Positions 35,944 through 49,160 of a stretch of 64,000 nt of DNA are shown piece after piece. Position 1 is the stretch's first letter; each line of letters begins with the position of its first letter. Source of the stretch: Yamagishiella unicocca (taxonomy: Eukaryota; Chlorophyta; Chlorophyceae; Chlamydomonadales; Volvocaceae). A model generated the notes under the pieces. It ran no database searches, was not told the origin of the DNA, and saw only the letters and a list, made by a program, of their open reading frames with translations. The position numbers and the translations under genes were made by a program. The stretch covers positions 1,922,001 through 1,986,000 of the forward strand of contig BDSL01000007.1 in assembly GCA_003116995.1 (NCBI GenBank). The letters are read 5' to 3'.

Positions 35944-37650
35944 ATGGATACTCCTGCGTTTATGAAGAAGCAAGTCCACCTGCCGTTCGTCAGCAAGAAG
36001 GGTTAGTGCTGAGGCAGGGATGCGGCTAGGCCGCGACTGATTGAACATGAGCCTAGGCTGAGCCGTCGTCTCTTGTGCAGTGGAGGACCTTGTGCTTTGG
36101 CGAAACCCAAAGGACAGTGCTCTGGTCTTTGGCAGTGCCACTGCCGTCTTCTTGGCCTACATCTTAAACCCTTTCTCAGCCAGCACCATCGTCTGCTATG
36201 CTGTCGCCATCGCGGCGCTGGCCACGTTTCTGTGGGCTCAGATGGGCAACTTTGTCAGCAAGTGAGTACAGAGCCTAAATCGTATCTGCGCTTGTGAAGG
36301 CGCGGCCAGGTTCACTCACATACCACGAGGTGCTGTCTACAGGTCTGGCCCGCCGGTGCCCGCCATTCTGACACGCGGGCTGACCGAGGACGAGGCTCAC
36401 AAATTCGTTGAGACCGCTCTTCCTGTTGTCAATAAGGCCCTTGGTAAGTGGAGCTGGCGTACCTAACACATGCCCCCCCCCCTATATAGTCTACCCGACG
36501 AAACCTGTTACACCTGGTGGTACGAATGAATCTACGTAATGCCACATACACACTTTCCTGACGTGTTTCGTGCAGCTACGGTTGGCGTGCTGGCCTCGGG
36601 CAAGGACCTCAAGATGTCCCTACTGGTGGGTGGGTGGGTGTCGTGGAAGGCACAGTCTCCTTTGCATGGTTACCCGTCGCGAGCATACTTGAAATGCATC
36701 TCATTTATTATGCAGGTGTTCGTCGGCGCCTACGCCGCAGCCCGTATTTTCGACATCATCAACCCATTTACGCTTGTGTACATTGGTAAGGGAAGGGATT
36801 TCGTACTCATGCAGTGATGTGCCCAGAGTATGCGGGTCCAAATGGGTCGACGGATCATTGCGATACCTGACTGCATCGTGCAACAACGTTTCAGAAGTGC
36901 TGGTGCAAACGGGAGCATGTCCACCGCAGCGCCGCATAGGCATGACGTGTCATGCCATGCCGGTCGTCCCTATTTCGAAATTGCTACCGACCATGACTGA
37001 TTGCTGTACGTCTCTGTAGCCACTACCCTCCCCTGTGCGTGCATCCTTCCAAGAATGCAATATGCACTCACCGCTATCCCTCAACGTTACTTTCTCCTGA
37101 CCTGCACGCCCTCTCACGCCTCACTACTTCGCAGTGGTCTTGGCCGCATTCACGCTGCCCAAGGTTTATGAGCTGAAGCACGAGGAGGTGGACAAGGTGC
37201 TGGCGGCCGCTAAGGCCAAAGTGGATGAGTTGGCGGCAAAGCTCCACGAGTGGGTGACGAAGCAGCGGGTGCACAGGCTGGGCTGCGGGTCGGTTGTAAG
37301 CGGGCGCAACAGGTTTCCCAGGACGGAACAATAGACGTGGTTTCACAGACGACTGGTTCTGGGGTTGGTGTCGGTATAGCGACCCTTGTATGGGAACGCG
37401 TGGCTGTGCACTGGCAGGGGTGTGGAGGCCTGGTATCCTATTGCAACATTCTCGTAGGTTCGGCCCATACCGCTAGTATGAAGCTGCCTAGTCACTGTGG
37501 AACGCATCTCACTTCCTCACAGCTCTGGATCTTGCGTCGTGGTCTTTTCCTATTACCTCGATGCTAATGCCCTGTCCCTCGTCACCCCGTTTGGACTGCA
37601 GCGTGGTGAGCAAGATTCCGAAGGCGTCAGGACCCAAGAAGGCGCAGTAA
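35944..37650 (+). CDS. Reticulon-like protein (RTNLB type)
   Basis: Seven exons, consistent phases: 35944-36001, 36081-36261, 36343-36443, 36576-36625, 36716-36785, 37135-37249, 37602-37650; 207 aa. Reticulons insert two hydrophobic hairpins into the ER membrane and shape its tubules. Seen: the family opening VEDLVLWRNPKDSALVFG at about 20-37, followed by a long hydrophobic hairpin (AYILNPFSASTIVCYAVAIAALATFLWAQ), a hydrophilic spacer, a second hydrophobic stretch spanning exons 5-6 (FVGAYAAARIFDIINPFTLVYI, VVLAAFTLPKVYE) and a short Lys-rich tail ending KASGPKKAQ. Length fits a compact plant/algal reticulon with minimal N-terminus. The donor of exon 6 (GA|gtgggt) was chosen because it alone keeps frame into the last exon. 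Confidence 0.9.
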
Positions 37651-38180
37651 GGGACAATAGGGACCGCTTTCAGGGGAGCGATTGTGCAAAGACGTTGGCA
37701 ACGGACAGCACGTACACGTTGCATTGTGCTGGTGGATGAGCAAATGGAGGATGCTTGGCTTCACGTGCATTACTAATGGTGCAAGGCGTGTATCGATGTG
37801 CCTTACCATGTACAACACCTAACATTGCCGGAGCCTCTTTTCTATTAGTTTGACGTTGTTATCCACTGCGGCAGGAGTTGTGTGGGCGGCTGATAAATAG
37901 TTTTGAGGCCGGTTGCGCGGTTTTGTGTCCTGGTCTTCTGGCTGCATTCTCTCCCCCGCCCACGTTTTCCTTTGACTCAACATTGGATGTTTAGAGGATT
38001 GACGAGCAGCGACTTTCGCCTCCACGCTTTTTGGGCTCAACGTATCTATATGCACTGCAGACATTCGCATTCGTGCTGTTACAGCATTTCGCGCCTGGGG
38101 GCTGGCATATTGCCTCGAGGCTCATGCCCTTTTGGGGGGAGGCTCATGCCCTTTTTGGGGCCCTCCTGAAACGAGGGGGG
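37651..38180. other. Convergent intergenic interval
   Basis: Holds the 3' UTRs of reticulon (plus) and the HAD phosphatase (minus). A TTACA at 38079-38083 (TGTAA on the minus strand) is the likely polyadenylation signal of the HAD gene, 98 nt past its stop. I see no clear TGTAA for reticulon. Confidence 0.5.
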
Positions 38181-40353
38181 TCACTTGAGGCCCATCTTCT
38201 GCAACACTAGTTCCACGTCCTCCAGCGAGTCCAGCACGATGACCGAGGAATGGGGCGCGACTGCCTCAAGCTGCTCCCTGCTGTAGATTCCCGTCGCAAC
38301 GGCAATAGGTACGGCTCCGGCGTCGATGGCGGCCTGCAAGAAGTTCCAAGTTCGGCCGGACATGTACAGCAAGCTTTGGGTATACATTGGCACTACCAAG
38401 TGACTACATCACCGGAGGCTGCCGCTGTACCTAGTCACACGAGTCACCCACGCGAGGTGGATGCCGACGTGTCCCCAGCAGATCTCGTAACCAGCAGGTT
38501 TCAAGCCATTCGCATTGAGCCTGGTCCGCGGGGAATAGCCAAACCCATAGTACAATGTGGAATTTGTGCGCACCTGAATGTCCATTGGCGTATCTCCAAC
38601 GTGTAAGCGTGTAGCCACCGCTCCTGCGAGTAACCGACCAGGGGGGTTGGGACGCTCCCACTTGCGGGACGCTTAATGTTATCCCGAACGCCCTGCAGGC
38701 CTTCCGTGTACACACTAGGCAACCATACCGCCGTGCCACCATGCGTCACACGGTATGCTAACCAGCATGCCATACCAACACCCGGCTACCTAGGTCATGA
38801 ATTCGCCCAATTGGTTATGTAACACCTACCGTGATGCTCCTCGCACTTGCGCGCTGCGATCCGAACGAACTCCCCGCGGTCCCGCCATGTCTCCTCTGTG
38901 TTGCCGGAGCAAAAGTCGCTGCCAAAGCCGCCAAACCGGGGCGCCGTGAACAAGCCGAGCACACCTGCATGGCGCAGCGCGGCTTCTTAAAAGAGATTCG
39001 GGAAGACTGCCGAGTAAGGCAGCAGAGCAGCAGGGTGATCATACCCACCTAGCCGCTCCATCTTCCCCCAGCCGATTGGCTCCAGGTTGCCGGTCACCAG
39101 GCACGTGGCAGCGTGCGGTAGGGACTGGGGAAAATGCGGACGCACAATGCTTTAGGTGCGGTATGGTCAGCGCCATTTTGTTGTTTCAGCGTGATCAGTT
39201 GTCAGGAACATCATTAACGCATCGTACACGGTTCAGAGGCTGGCCACATTTGCCCACCACAACTGGCAAAGATGCAGTCACAGCAACAGAACAGCCAACA
39301 CAGTTGCATACGTGCATTGCCGTCTACCCAGGGCTACATGCCAGACTGAGGTTCGCAAAATAGATGCCGTTGTAAACTAGGGGCTGAGGAAGTAGGTCAA
39401 TGTGCGTGAATAAAGGCATGCAAGGCATTACTTGCTTTTTATAGCGCGAAAGAACGTGGGAAACGCCCACAAATACCCACAACACCATGCGTGTCATTCG
39501 GGTTTTCGGGTGGCAAAGCCAATAATGCAGAGCAAAACCGAAAACGACATCGTCAGCGGGATTATGCGCAAATATTACCTTGTATTGCATTGCCCATACA
39601 CGGCATGACGCCAATTGCCCATAACCCCTTAGCGTCTACCAATCCACGCAGCCCGCGCCATCACCTGTAGCCTCGTGAGGAGCTCCCTCACTCCCGGCAG
39701 TAGCTCTAACCCGACGGCAGCCTGATCGGTGTGTGCCAGGAAATAGCTCTCCATCTCTTCCTGTACGGCTGGCAGCTTAGCCATGGCCTGCACCGAATGA
39801 GCTGTGGTCGCATCAGGCCCTGCCAGTAATATGCCAACCCGCTCTTGCAGCTTTCATAAGCTGGCAACCCACGCTCACAGGACATGAGAAAGCGCGCTTC
39901 CACGAGGAATTGCGCGATGTGGTGTCGTGGGGTGGGGTTTGGGTTTCGCGCGCAAGCCATTGCGCTTGTGTTAAGCCACACCTCTTCTTTGCTAATTCCG
40001 TGATGCTCCAGGACCTTGATAATAATGAGTGGGTCCGTGGAGCCGTGGTGGTGAATGACATCAATATTTGTGTCAAGCCCAAAGACTGCCTTGAAACCAT
40101 GGCTGAAGGCTGCCTTATGTAGCTTGTTTGCCTCCTCTCCTACTGAATGAATAAGTGTGCCGTCAACATCGAAGCTGACCACAGTGATCGGCATGGTTGC
40201 GCCTGCTGAGACGCGCGTTTCAGGCCCCCTAAACCAGGTCTTCTCAATTGGTAGTGGTGCTGTTCGGCGGAAAACTTGTGGGCAGCGTGCGCGCGCAAGG
40301 CCCAAAGCGTGGCTTCCAAGCTCGGATAGAGAAATTCGGGTCGCAATGTGCAT
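38181..40353 (-). CDS. HAD-superfamily phosphatase (phosphoglycolate-phosphatase-like), probably organelle targeted
   Basis: Six exons, consistent phases: 40353-39982, 39787-39665, 39124-39049, 38964-38830, 38623-38574, 38333-38181; 302 aa. Seen motifs of the haloacid dehalogenase fold: I SFDVDGTLIH with Asp62/Asp64; II CLVTGN (Thr); III Lys in GWGKMERLG; IV HVGDTPMDIQ (Asp pair); C-terminal VPIAVATGIYSREQL and VIVLDSLEDVE. About 53 residues precede the domain and are rich in Arg, Ser and Ala with no acidic cluster, consistent with a chloroplast or mitochondrial transit peptide; an internal Met54 could give a cytosolic form. The substrate cannot be told from sequence. It lies 316 nt downstream of Rab7 on the same strand, with its own likely poly(A) signal. 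Confidence 0.93.
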
Positions 40354-40423
40354 AGCAGATTGCAGCTATTGTAGTCACGCCCGGATTATTTGACAAGGGA
40401 ACTTAACTCCGAATTTCAACTAC

Positions 40424-40428
40424 TTACA
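40424..40428 (-). promoter_or_regulatory. Candidate polyadenylation signal of Rab7
   Basis: TTACA on the plus strand (TGTAA on minus), about 240 nt past the Rab7 stop and just upstream of the HAD gene ATG. Confidence 0.4.
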
Positions 40429-40668
40429 AAAATTCAAACGGGCAAACTTTTGGCCGGCTCAGGTCTCTGTACGGCCGTATGGAGCTAATCACTCACAGCG
40501 CCGCTTGACCCCGGTTTGCGGGTGAGCAGGTCAGGACAGCAGGGCCTTACTCTCTTCACACGTCAATGCCAATGCGGTAATTTGACAACTCATTCGCCCT
40601 GGCGCACAGCAAAGCCGCGCATCAAAAAACCCTGCAGGCCCCTGCCTATCATCCAGCACCAAGCGAGC

Positions 40669-42105
40669 TTAGCAGCAGCCAGCACGCTTCCGCTGGGTCG
40701 CGGATGTGTTCATGTCCACAGCGTCGGGCATGAACCTGGTGCACAGGATGCAGAGAGGAAAAGAGCGGTATAAGGGACAAGTCGAGCAGCAAAAGGACAA
40801 ATGCGGAATAGGCTAACGCACAACAGGACAGGCCTGCATGTTGAACGTGGCATTCGTTCGCATATGGATTCACAAATGCTGCCTTGTCTACCTGACAGCT
40901 TCCCGTATGCAGCACTTACAGTTCCTCCTCCTTCTCATTGCGCAGAGCGTTTCGTGTGATGCACGTGAAAGCGGCCTCCACGTTGATGTCCTCCTTTGCG
41001 GACGTCTCAAAGTAGGGTATGCTGCCCTTGGAAGCGCACCATGCCTTCGCCTTCTTCTCCGACACCTACTCCAATACACACAGCGACAGCAGGCATTGGT
41101 ATGTGATAAGCCACGGGTGAGAAACCCATGCGTGAGAAACCCGTGCATGTGTGCGTATGCAGTTAAGACCCCACAGTTGAGGTTGAGACAGCCGCCACCA
41201 CCATAGAGCACAGGTGCAGATGCCAGCTTTGCCGCTTCGGGCGCGCGAGTAACATACATCACAAGCGGCCAACAGCGTTCGGTATTGCCATACACGTATC
41301 CTTGCCTCCTTCCGCCACCTCTATCTGCCCGGGGCTCGCACCTGGCGGCTATTGCCACCGTTTTCGTCAATCTTGTTGCCCAGCACCATGAAGGGGAAAT
41401 TCTCGGTGTCGGGTGGCCCGGCCTGAGTTCCGCATCCCAGGGGTGGAGGTGCAATTACAAGCGGTTCAGCCAGACGACCGTGAACACAGGAACGCATATT
41501 GTAAGATAAGGTGCGACCAAGCCCGTGCCTTCCACGAGATGCACAGCCGCCCTAATAATTGCACACATGACCTCGGTCTGCTATGCCCTTTGTGCGACTA
41601 GGGTTTGTTCCCCCCCGCCATTCCTACCTGTATTATGAACTCGTCCCGCCAATTGTCCAGGTCATCGAAGCTTTTCGCATTGTTAACGTCAAATACGAGT
41701 ACACAGCAGTCCGCCCCGCGGTAAAATGCGGAGCCCAAGCTTTGGAAGCGCTCCTGGCCTGCCGTGTCCCAGATCTGCGTAAGCATGCATATCGAAAGGG
41801 TTTAGGGCCACAGACCACGAGCCCAGCAGTCTCATGCCTCAAACCCATAAGACGCACCTGCATAGTAACCTTCTTATCGTCCACCTCAATCTCCTTTGTA
41901 AGGAAGTCTGCGCCAATCGTCGCCTTGTATTCCTTTGTGAACTTCTTTTGCACGTACTGGTTCATCAGGGACGTCTTGCCGACTCTGTTATGCACGCACG
42001 TATGAAGTCAAGCAAGTAGCCCTGGTAGCGGTCTCGGTAACGCACCACGCACCCGCTGTCGCCAAGGATGATAACCTTCAAAAGGCGCCGCTTCTTTGTC
42101 GACAT
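40669..42105 (-). CDS. RAB7: Small GTPase Rab7
   Basis: Six exons, consistent phases: 42105-42053, 41984-41858, 41774-41628, 41422-41342, 41065-40920, 40735-40669; 206 aa, the normal Rab7 length. Rab7 controls late-endosome to vacuole/lysosome traffic and fusion. Seen: P-loop GDSGVGKT at 15-22; switch [27 protein letters not shown]; Rab7 family signature [14 protein letters not shown]; guanine motifs NKID and ETSAKE; a variable tail ending in two cysteines (KRAGCC), the site of geranylgeranylation. All nucleotide-binding residues are intact. The gene diverges from the exostosin gene across about 450 bp. Confidence 0.97.
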
Positions 42106-42559
42106 TCCTCCCTTGTTGACACTACCAGCACAAGCGGGGCCTGAAGTCGTGAACAGCCCCTGAAAGCTATGCACCAACGAGATGTAAACGTGACACCACC
42201 TCGGCGGATAGCTAACACGTTGCAAGTAGCCGCTAACAATTTCACTGCACACTCAGACTTTTAGACCAATATCATGTAGTTTTGAGACAATGACCGTCGT
42301 CCCGTCGTCCGGATACCCGATGCACGACATTGGGGACTTCGTCGCGATGTCTACATCATGAAGTAGTAACGGATCTAGATTGCATAAAGCTATTGCATGA
42401 TTCCTTCATATTAGCAGCCATTTGGCTACCATAGATGTCACCAGCTGGAGGTTTTGCAAGCATCATAGGCAGTGGTACCGGTACTTGCAGATGATTTAAA
42501 GGAATAGATAAGTACATTGTACCACAGCCCTAGTGCTGTGTACATTTGGCCAACGCGCG
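42106..42559. promoter_or_regulatory. Bidirectional promoter interval (Rab7 / exostosin)
   Basis: 454 bp separating two divergent start codons. It must contain both promoters and 5' UTRs. No specific motif can be assigned with confidence. Confidence 0.45.
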
Positions 42560-45500
42560 ATGTCTTGTAAATTTTCAATAGTTCTGCTCTTTATACTCCT
42601 ACTAGCAGGTTGCGGTCCGAATTATCATGTAGTAAGCAATTGCAGACTTTCTTCGGGACCGGGAGGATTCAACTGTCGCCCGGCACCAACGGCTGTATGT
42701 GTTGGCGTTGCAGGGGGAAGCTGGTGGTGGCGCAAAGTACTTGGACTTGGCCAGCGCCTTATCCTGGCTTGATGAGGACACGCACGACGCCATGCTGCAG
42801 AGCTTGGGTGCGTACAAAACCGCCAGCAGACGCTACGGGTCGAGGCTGCAGGCTGGGCAGCTGGGAGGCCTGCTGAACGGGTCACCTGTTTGATCGTTTT
42901 TGCCAACCGTCCTGAGTTTTCGCTCTTCTAGCAACGCATCGCACTTAAGGAGAAGGGCTGACGGGAAGTGCCTGCACACCCTGGCATTACGGATACACAG
43001 TCCCCACAGAAGCCCCCATAGAATACCCGCAGAAGCCTTATTGCTTACCCTGGCCCTGACCAACGCAATGCACTTACCCCTACAGGTAACGAACACGGTC
43101 GGCAGCTCCAGCAATTCAGGTCAGACGGGCACGGCGGCCGCGCAGGTGGTGCGTTCTCCGTCATGACCCGGGCCACGACAACAAGCACCTTCCTGGAGCG
43201 GCGGGCTGTGGAGAAGCGCTGTCGCGGCACGCATGGCGGCTGGTGTGGTGGCTACGAGCAGCAGCAGCCGGTCCCCTTGAGGCCCCCTCCGCGCGGCAAC
43301 CGAACCTGTCCGCGCAACTGCAGCGGCGTGGGGAACTGCAATTATGACACGGGCACCTGCGACTGCCCGGCAGGTGGGTCAGTTGCGTAGGTGCACGAGG
43401 ACGTGTGCGCTCACGGGAGCGGGCCTGGTCAGCAGTGCGGTGGCGACCGCAGTGGCACCCTGAGGGGCAGGCGTGGACAGCACACGGCCGGTGGACAGGA
43501 GTCGGCAGGATGGTAATATCGTCACGCGGCATGGTTGCTGCTCTGGCTGCTGGCTGCTGTGGTCTATCTCAACTCCCGCGGTGCCCCCGGTCCTGCCGGC
43601 CCCCTTCCCTGCCGCATCAGGCTCGCAAGGTGACGACTGCGGGACTGTGTTGCTGCGGCCGTGCACCACCCAGTTCCGCATGGACGGCGACATACCGGTG
43701 GGGCACATCGACGACGAGGGCCGCGACTTGGGCCTCACTCACCCAGGGTACACCGAGTCGAGGTGCACGGGTAGGACTGGGGAGCTGCGGGGCGCATCAG
43801 GGAGGGAGCGGTAGGGGCTGCGGTGTAGGGCGGAGTGCGCCCAACGTGCTGGTTGCTTGCAACGTGAGGCTCAGCCTAGCGTGCTGTTAGGGTGCAGGTC
43901 GGCGCATTGGGCTTGCAGTATGGTGGCTGCATAGCGCAGGCGTCGTGGGTGAGCAGCCCGGCGCTGTGCCAACATGCCGACTTGTACAGCGGCATCGGGG
44001 CGCTCCTGAGAGGGTGCGGGCCTAAGCGGAGCTAGGCGGGTCTAGGCGGGTCTAGGCGGGTCTACCAGGCACCGTACCGTCGCGGCGGCTTACCACATCC
44101 GTCGTGTCGCCATGTCGCCATGTCGCCAGGCATCTGCGACCCGCTGACGGCCCGCTGCTTCTGCGACGGCAAGCACCGCCGTGTCAACCCGCCCAAGGGA
44201 TCACCGCCTGGTACCCCTGCGCCCGTGCGCGGCCGACCGCTGGGTAACCACGTCTGTCAGGTGGGGCTGCGTGCTGTGCGCTGTCTGTGGGAAGCAGCTG
44301 GCCTTACTATTGGTCCTAGGTGGGCGGGACATGTCGGGCAGCAGGTGGCAGGGCGGCAAGGAGAGCCCGCAATGTAGCCGGGTAGGCAGGCAGGGTACTT
44401 AATCACGGCGACGACGTATGTTGCCTGTTTATCAACCGGTAAACCAGGGCGATGCGATTTCGCCGCCACCGGCACGGCAGCTCTCCTCCATGTTGAAACC
44501 ACCCCCGAGAGGTCCCCCCGACGCCACGATGCGCGGCCGCCAGGTGAGCGACGACGGCAAGGGCAACAAGCTGGAGTGGGGCCAGGTGCCGTGGGAGCAC
44601 ATCTACGGCCCCGACGGCTGGTGCAATTCGGACAAGCCAATAGTAAAGTGCGTGGGGCGGCAGGGGCGAGTGGCCGGTGTGGGCGGTAGTCGCTGAGCAG
44701 TACATAGCCGCGCGAGGGCAGAGGGAAAGGGGCGCCACCGTAGCTCGCTGTTTGCACACGGTGCAGGTGCCGAAGCCATTCCAGGCGTTCCCGGTGTGAC
44801 AGCTCTCTCGTATCCACGCTTGTCGGTGTCCGCCGCTCACACGAGGCCCCTCCCTCCTGCCAGGTGCGGCTGCCTATTCGACGGCTTTGCCGGGGAGCTG
44901 TGCGACGAGATCACGGAAACCATGTGCCCAAACCAGTGCTCGGGCCACGGGGAGTGCGACTCCGGCTTTTGCAAGTGCCACGAGGGGTGGTACGGCACGG
45001 ACTGCGCGCGCAAGGTCGCCGGAAAGCCCGTTGAGCCGGGTAGGTGCGGGACGGAGGAGCGGCGGCTTGTCCCGCCCTGATTGCTCACACCTCCCGTGAC
45101 CTCCCCCCCCTCCCTCCCTCGCATCACCCACCAGGTCTGCACGAGACCGCCGGCCGGCCCTGGCTGCGGGACACGGTGCGTGTCCCACCTGAGGCTGCAG
45201 CAGCCGCTGTGGCCGCTGCGTTAGGCGGCACGGATGCCGAGCAGGCCAAACACCCGATCATGAAGCAAGGGCGGCGGCGGCCGCTCATCTACGTGTACGA
45301 CCTACCACCCGCGTACAATGCTCGAATGCTGCAATACCGGAATGACAGGTGGGCAACCGGCGCCTGCAAGTCGTAATACCGTATTTCTTATTATTATTAC
45401 TATCCAACGGGCATGCCTATCATGGTGCCTTGTGCGATTCTGTTTTCTTCGTACTGAGAGCTGAACCCCGCCCTTGGCTCAGGGGTGTGTGCACCTGGAG

Positions 45501-48500
45501 GGCCTTCAACTCGGGCAACCGCACCGAGACCTCTGCGTGGACGTACGGCCTGGAGGTGTCGCTGCATGAGATGATGCTGCAGAGCGAGCACAGGTGGGCT
45601 GGGTGGGTGGGTGAAATGAGCCGGTTGGATGGGGAAGAGCGTGGCACGTGTCACTGGAAGCCATGATTGCCTCGCAAGCAAGCCTTTGCTTTCTGCGAGG
45701 ATGTTCAACGAGGTCGCTTCACCCACACTTAGAACACCAACGCGAGGGGGTGCCCGTGTACCGCACCATAAGACGGTTATACGCTGCCAGATTGTGTCAC
45801 CAGCGGTGGCCTCCGAGGTGCCTGCATACACGACCATGGCGCCTGCTGCAACCACACCGCCCTACCCTGCAGGACCTTTGACCCCGAGGCCGCGGACTTC
45901 TTTTACGTGCCGATTTACAGCAGCTGCTTCATCTTCCCTATCCACTGCTACGCGGATGGGCCTTGGTGGTACGCACCGTCAGGTGGGCCGGTGGGGGGTC
46001 GGGGAGGGCTGGAGGGCACTGGGGCGCCTGGCGCATCGCACGAAGACCAGGAGCCACTGGTGACAGCCTCAGCGATGGACTGGACCCCTGTATGTGTCCT
46101 CCTCTAGGGTGCAGCTGGCGCCAATCTCCGCCTTGCTGGGGGCCGGCGATGCGGTTCGACCCTTCATCTGCCTCGTTTGCCCCAAGCATGTAGCTCTAGG
46201 GGCATGGAGGAGGCCACGGGCAGGGTCAGGGTCAGCTGGGCGCGCCCTGCCGCCTGACGCCGTCGCTTACCCACACCTGTCGGCCGCGCAGGGCCTCGTG
46301 TGATGCACGTGACCAACATGATGCTAGAGGCGCGCGACTGGATCCGAAAGCATTTCCCGTACTGGGACAGGTACGGGCCACCGCTTGAGCGGCTCTGCAG
46401 TGGGGTGGACCCTCGACGCCCAGTTGCTCGACCCCAGCGACACGGAGAGCAACTGGGGGCGGTGCGCTTCTTGCTGGTCCCGTCCATGCCCTCGTTGAAA
46501 TGTTTGGCTTGCCCTCGCCTCAGCCCGCATCCCCCCTGCACGGCAGGCGCGGTGGTCGAGACCACGTGTGGCTGATGACGCACGACGAGGGCGCGTGCTA
46601 CGCGCCCACAGGTGCGGCATAGACCTCATATTTGGTTGGCTGGGGAGCTGGTGATGTGCGGTGGGATTTGCGTGGTTCCGGAGCAGCTATTCGTGGCGCT
46701 GAGCGAACGGGTGTCCTCCAAACGCACGGCGCTTTTTACGCGACCTTGTACCACTTCCTTCCTGACATTGGTAGAGCTCGAACAAAAAACGCCTTATGAT
46801 ACAAACACGCCCTGTTCCAACCTTCAGAGATATACAACTCGTCAATTTTTCTGACTCACTGGGGCCGCACCGACGCGGTCCACGCGAGCAACACCGCCTT
46901 CACACCCGACAACTACACCCAAGAGTACGTGCACCCGCAGCAACCCGGCGGCTGGCTGCGCCTGATCCAAGGCCACCCCTGCCACACGCCGGGCAAGGTG
47001 AGACCCCCGGTCGCCTGCGTCGACTCGAAAAGTACCCGTCAGGTTCTACGGATGTTCCCCGCCGGATGACGATATCGCGGGAGCGGTCCTTCCAAACACT
47101 CGCGCTTGCGACTCGCCTGCCGCGTACGGTAGCCCTGCTTGACGTGGCCGCCCGCTGTTGCTGCACCCGCCCGCGCGCCCGCGGTTTGAGTTTCAGTGCT
47201 GACCTACGGGTTTCCTCCCATGACCGCTGTTGCTGCAGGACCTGGTGATTCCCGCGCTGAAGCTGCCAAGCCACTTCCGCGACAGCGCGTTGCTGTTCCA
47301 CCCCCCACGTGATCGCAACATCCTGCTTTACCTGCGAGGGGACGTGGGCAAGCACCGTTTGCCTAACTACAGCAGGTGATCGGGACGGGGCCGACACGGG
47401 CCGCAGGATGGGTCGTGGGCGGGCGTTGGCGACATTGGCCCTACGACTGGTAAAACATCTAAAACACTAAGAACAGGAGTTGGTTGGCCAGGGGGCGCGG
47501 AAGGTTCACGGCTCCATGCCACGTGCCCTGGCGCAACTTCGCGACCCCCCGGAACCGGCGCAGAGGCATTCGCCAGCGGCTGCACAAGCTGTGGAAGGAG
47601 CAGAACTGGAAGACGGAGTACAACGTGTTGATCGGTGACGGCGGCGACGTGCCCGGGAGCTACTCGGAGCACATGGCCAGCTCCAAGTTCTGCATTGTGG
47701 CGCCAGGTAGGGCTAAGTGGAGGGGAAAGCAGCGGAAGGGCTGCGGCGGTCATGCTTTTGGTAGGAAAAGAGGGAATAGGGCCAGGACCCACCCCCGACC
47801 GCTCTCTACGGTTATGGTGTGTTTGCGTGTGGACCAGTGGCATGCGGTGGTGGATGGGTGCCGAGGAATAGCGGTAAGAGTCCGAGGAAAGGAAGTAACT
47901 GGTGTATACTATGGAAGGTTGCAGTGGTTACGGATGGACAGAGCTGATTTGTATCGCTTCCCCCTCCGAAGCTGACGCCCCCCACCAACCCCACTGCCAG
48001 GCGACGGCTGGTCCGCCCGCATGGAGGACGCGGTGCTGCACGGCTGCATACCGGTGGTGGTCATGGACGGAGTGCAGGCCGTGTGGGAGGACCAGGTGGA
48101 GGTGGATAGGTTCAGCGTGCGAGTCTGGGAAAACGAACTCGAGGGCTTGCCCGCTCAGCTGGGGTCAATGCCGGCGCGGGTTGTGGACGAGATGCAACGC
48201 AACATGCGGAGAGTATGGCACAGGTAGGACTGGCAGGACGGGCTGGGTGCTGAGCGCCATGGGAAGTTGACGGTCCGGGGGGTCATTCCTGACCTGCCAA
48301 GTCAGTATTCGGAACCGCATCACGTGAACAGCCTTTCATCGATCGCTGCCGTTTCAGCAGGCGTACGACGTGCGCAAACATGGACACGCTTTCCTCCGCT
48401 CGGGCGCCCCATGGCTGGTACCCGTTTAACGGTCCTTTGCCCGCCTCTCGTTTCGCCTGTTTGTTTCGTTCAGCACACCGGCCAGTCTGACCATGCGCTA

Positions 48501-48761
48501 ACAAAGTGCCGCAACCTTGTGACACGCAGGTACGCCTACACCAGCCATCCGATCATTGCGAGGGAGCTCCAGGGCGTCATTAGAGAAAACGTTCGCCTTT
48601 GGCGGCAGCACATGATGAACACGTCCGGGGTCAAGCCCAGTCCGGAAACGATTGAGCGTGCGATGTCCCAGCTGGAAGGGCGAGCGGCGTTCCCCGTGCA
48701 CGATGATGCCTTCCACACCATCATGCAGTGGCTGTATGCGAGGATACCTCACACGCGGTAG
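42560..48761 (+). CDS. Exostosin-family glycosyltransferase (GT47) with EGF-like modules
   Basis: Seventeen exons, consistent phases: 42560-42631, 42714-42807, 43086-43373, 43621-43770, 44130-44260, 44481-44647, 44864-45039, 45135-45348, 45483-45593, 45873-45982, 46292-46370, 46547-46611, 46828-46997, 47239-47375, 47564-47706, 48001-48223, 48530-48761; 853 aa. Layout: hydrophobic signal-anchor at about 5-19 (FSIVLLFILLLAG); Cys-rich EGF-like segments (about 127-151, NCSGVGNCNYDTGTCDC; about 321-347, QCSGHGECDSGFCKC); exostosin domain from about 405 (PLIYVYDLPP) with ADFFYVPIYSSC, HVWLMTHDEGAC, LTHWGRTD, VIPALK, NILLYLRGD, SKFCIVAPGDGWSARMEDAVLHGCIPVV. GT47 enzymes add sugars to wall or extracellular-matrix polymers in the Golgi; the acceptor is unknown. 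Exons 1-2 are least certain (donor chosen as GTA|gtaagc, then G|gtgcgt for phase). Confidence 0.93.
44031..44064. repeat. 10-bp short tandem repeat in an exostosin intron
   Basis: Three to four copies of TCTAGGCGGG in the intron before exon 44130-44260. Confidence 0.7.
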
Positions 48762-49155
48762 CAACGCCTCCCTCATGCGGCTGACACGTGAATATGCGCG
48801 TGCGAGGACCAATGTTGATTCATTACTTATTTCCTGGTCCGCGGGACCCAGGCATGTGCACCAGGGACTCTGGAAAGACGTGAGAGAAGGGATAACTTGG
48901 TAAGGATAAGGTGTTAGGATCGAATGATTGTCAGTGTAGGGAAACGGATTCGGATGGCAACTGCGTTACAAAAAAATCTATGCCGCGTTTCTGGCAAGCG
49001 CAACCGGCAAGGTTGGATAAAATGGCTTGGCGTGCTGAGGGGTCTGCAAGCTGTTGCAGGGGGGCAGATGGTAGGCTCGAAGGGCCAAGACGTGGGGTAC
49101 ACAGGTTTTGCTCAAGGCAACTTATTGCGCAACATTATCGTTCGTCTTTGCTGTT

Positions 49156-49160
49156 TGTAA
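49156..49160 (+). promoter_or_regulatory. Polyadenylation signal of the exostosin gene (TGTAA)
   Basis: TGTAA 395 nt past the exostosin stop. The likely signal of the converging DUF1295 gene (TTACA at 49261-49265, TGTAA on minus) lies about 100 bp further, so the two 3' ends nearly meet. Confidence 0.45.
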
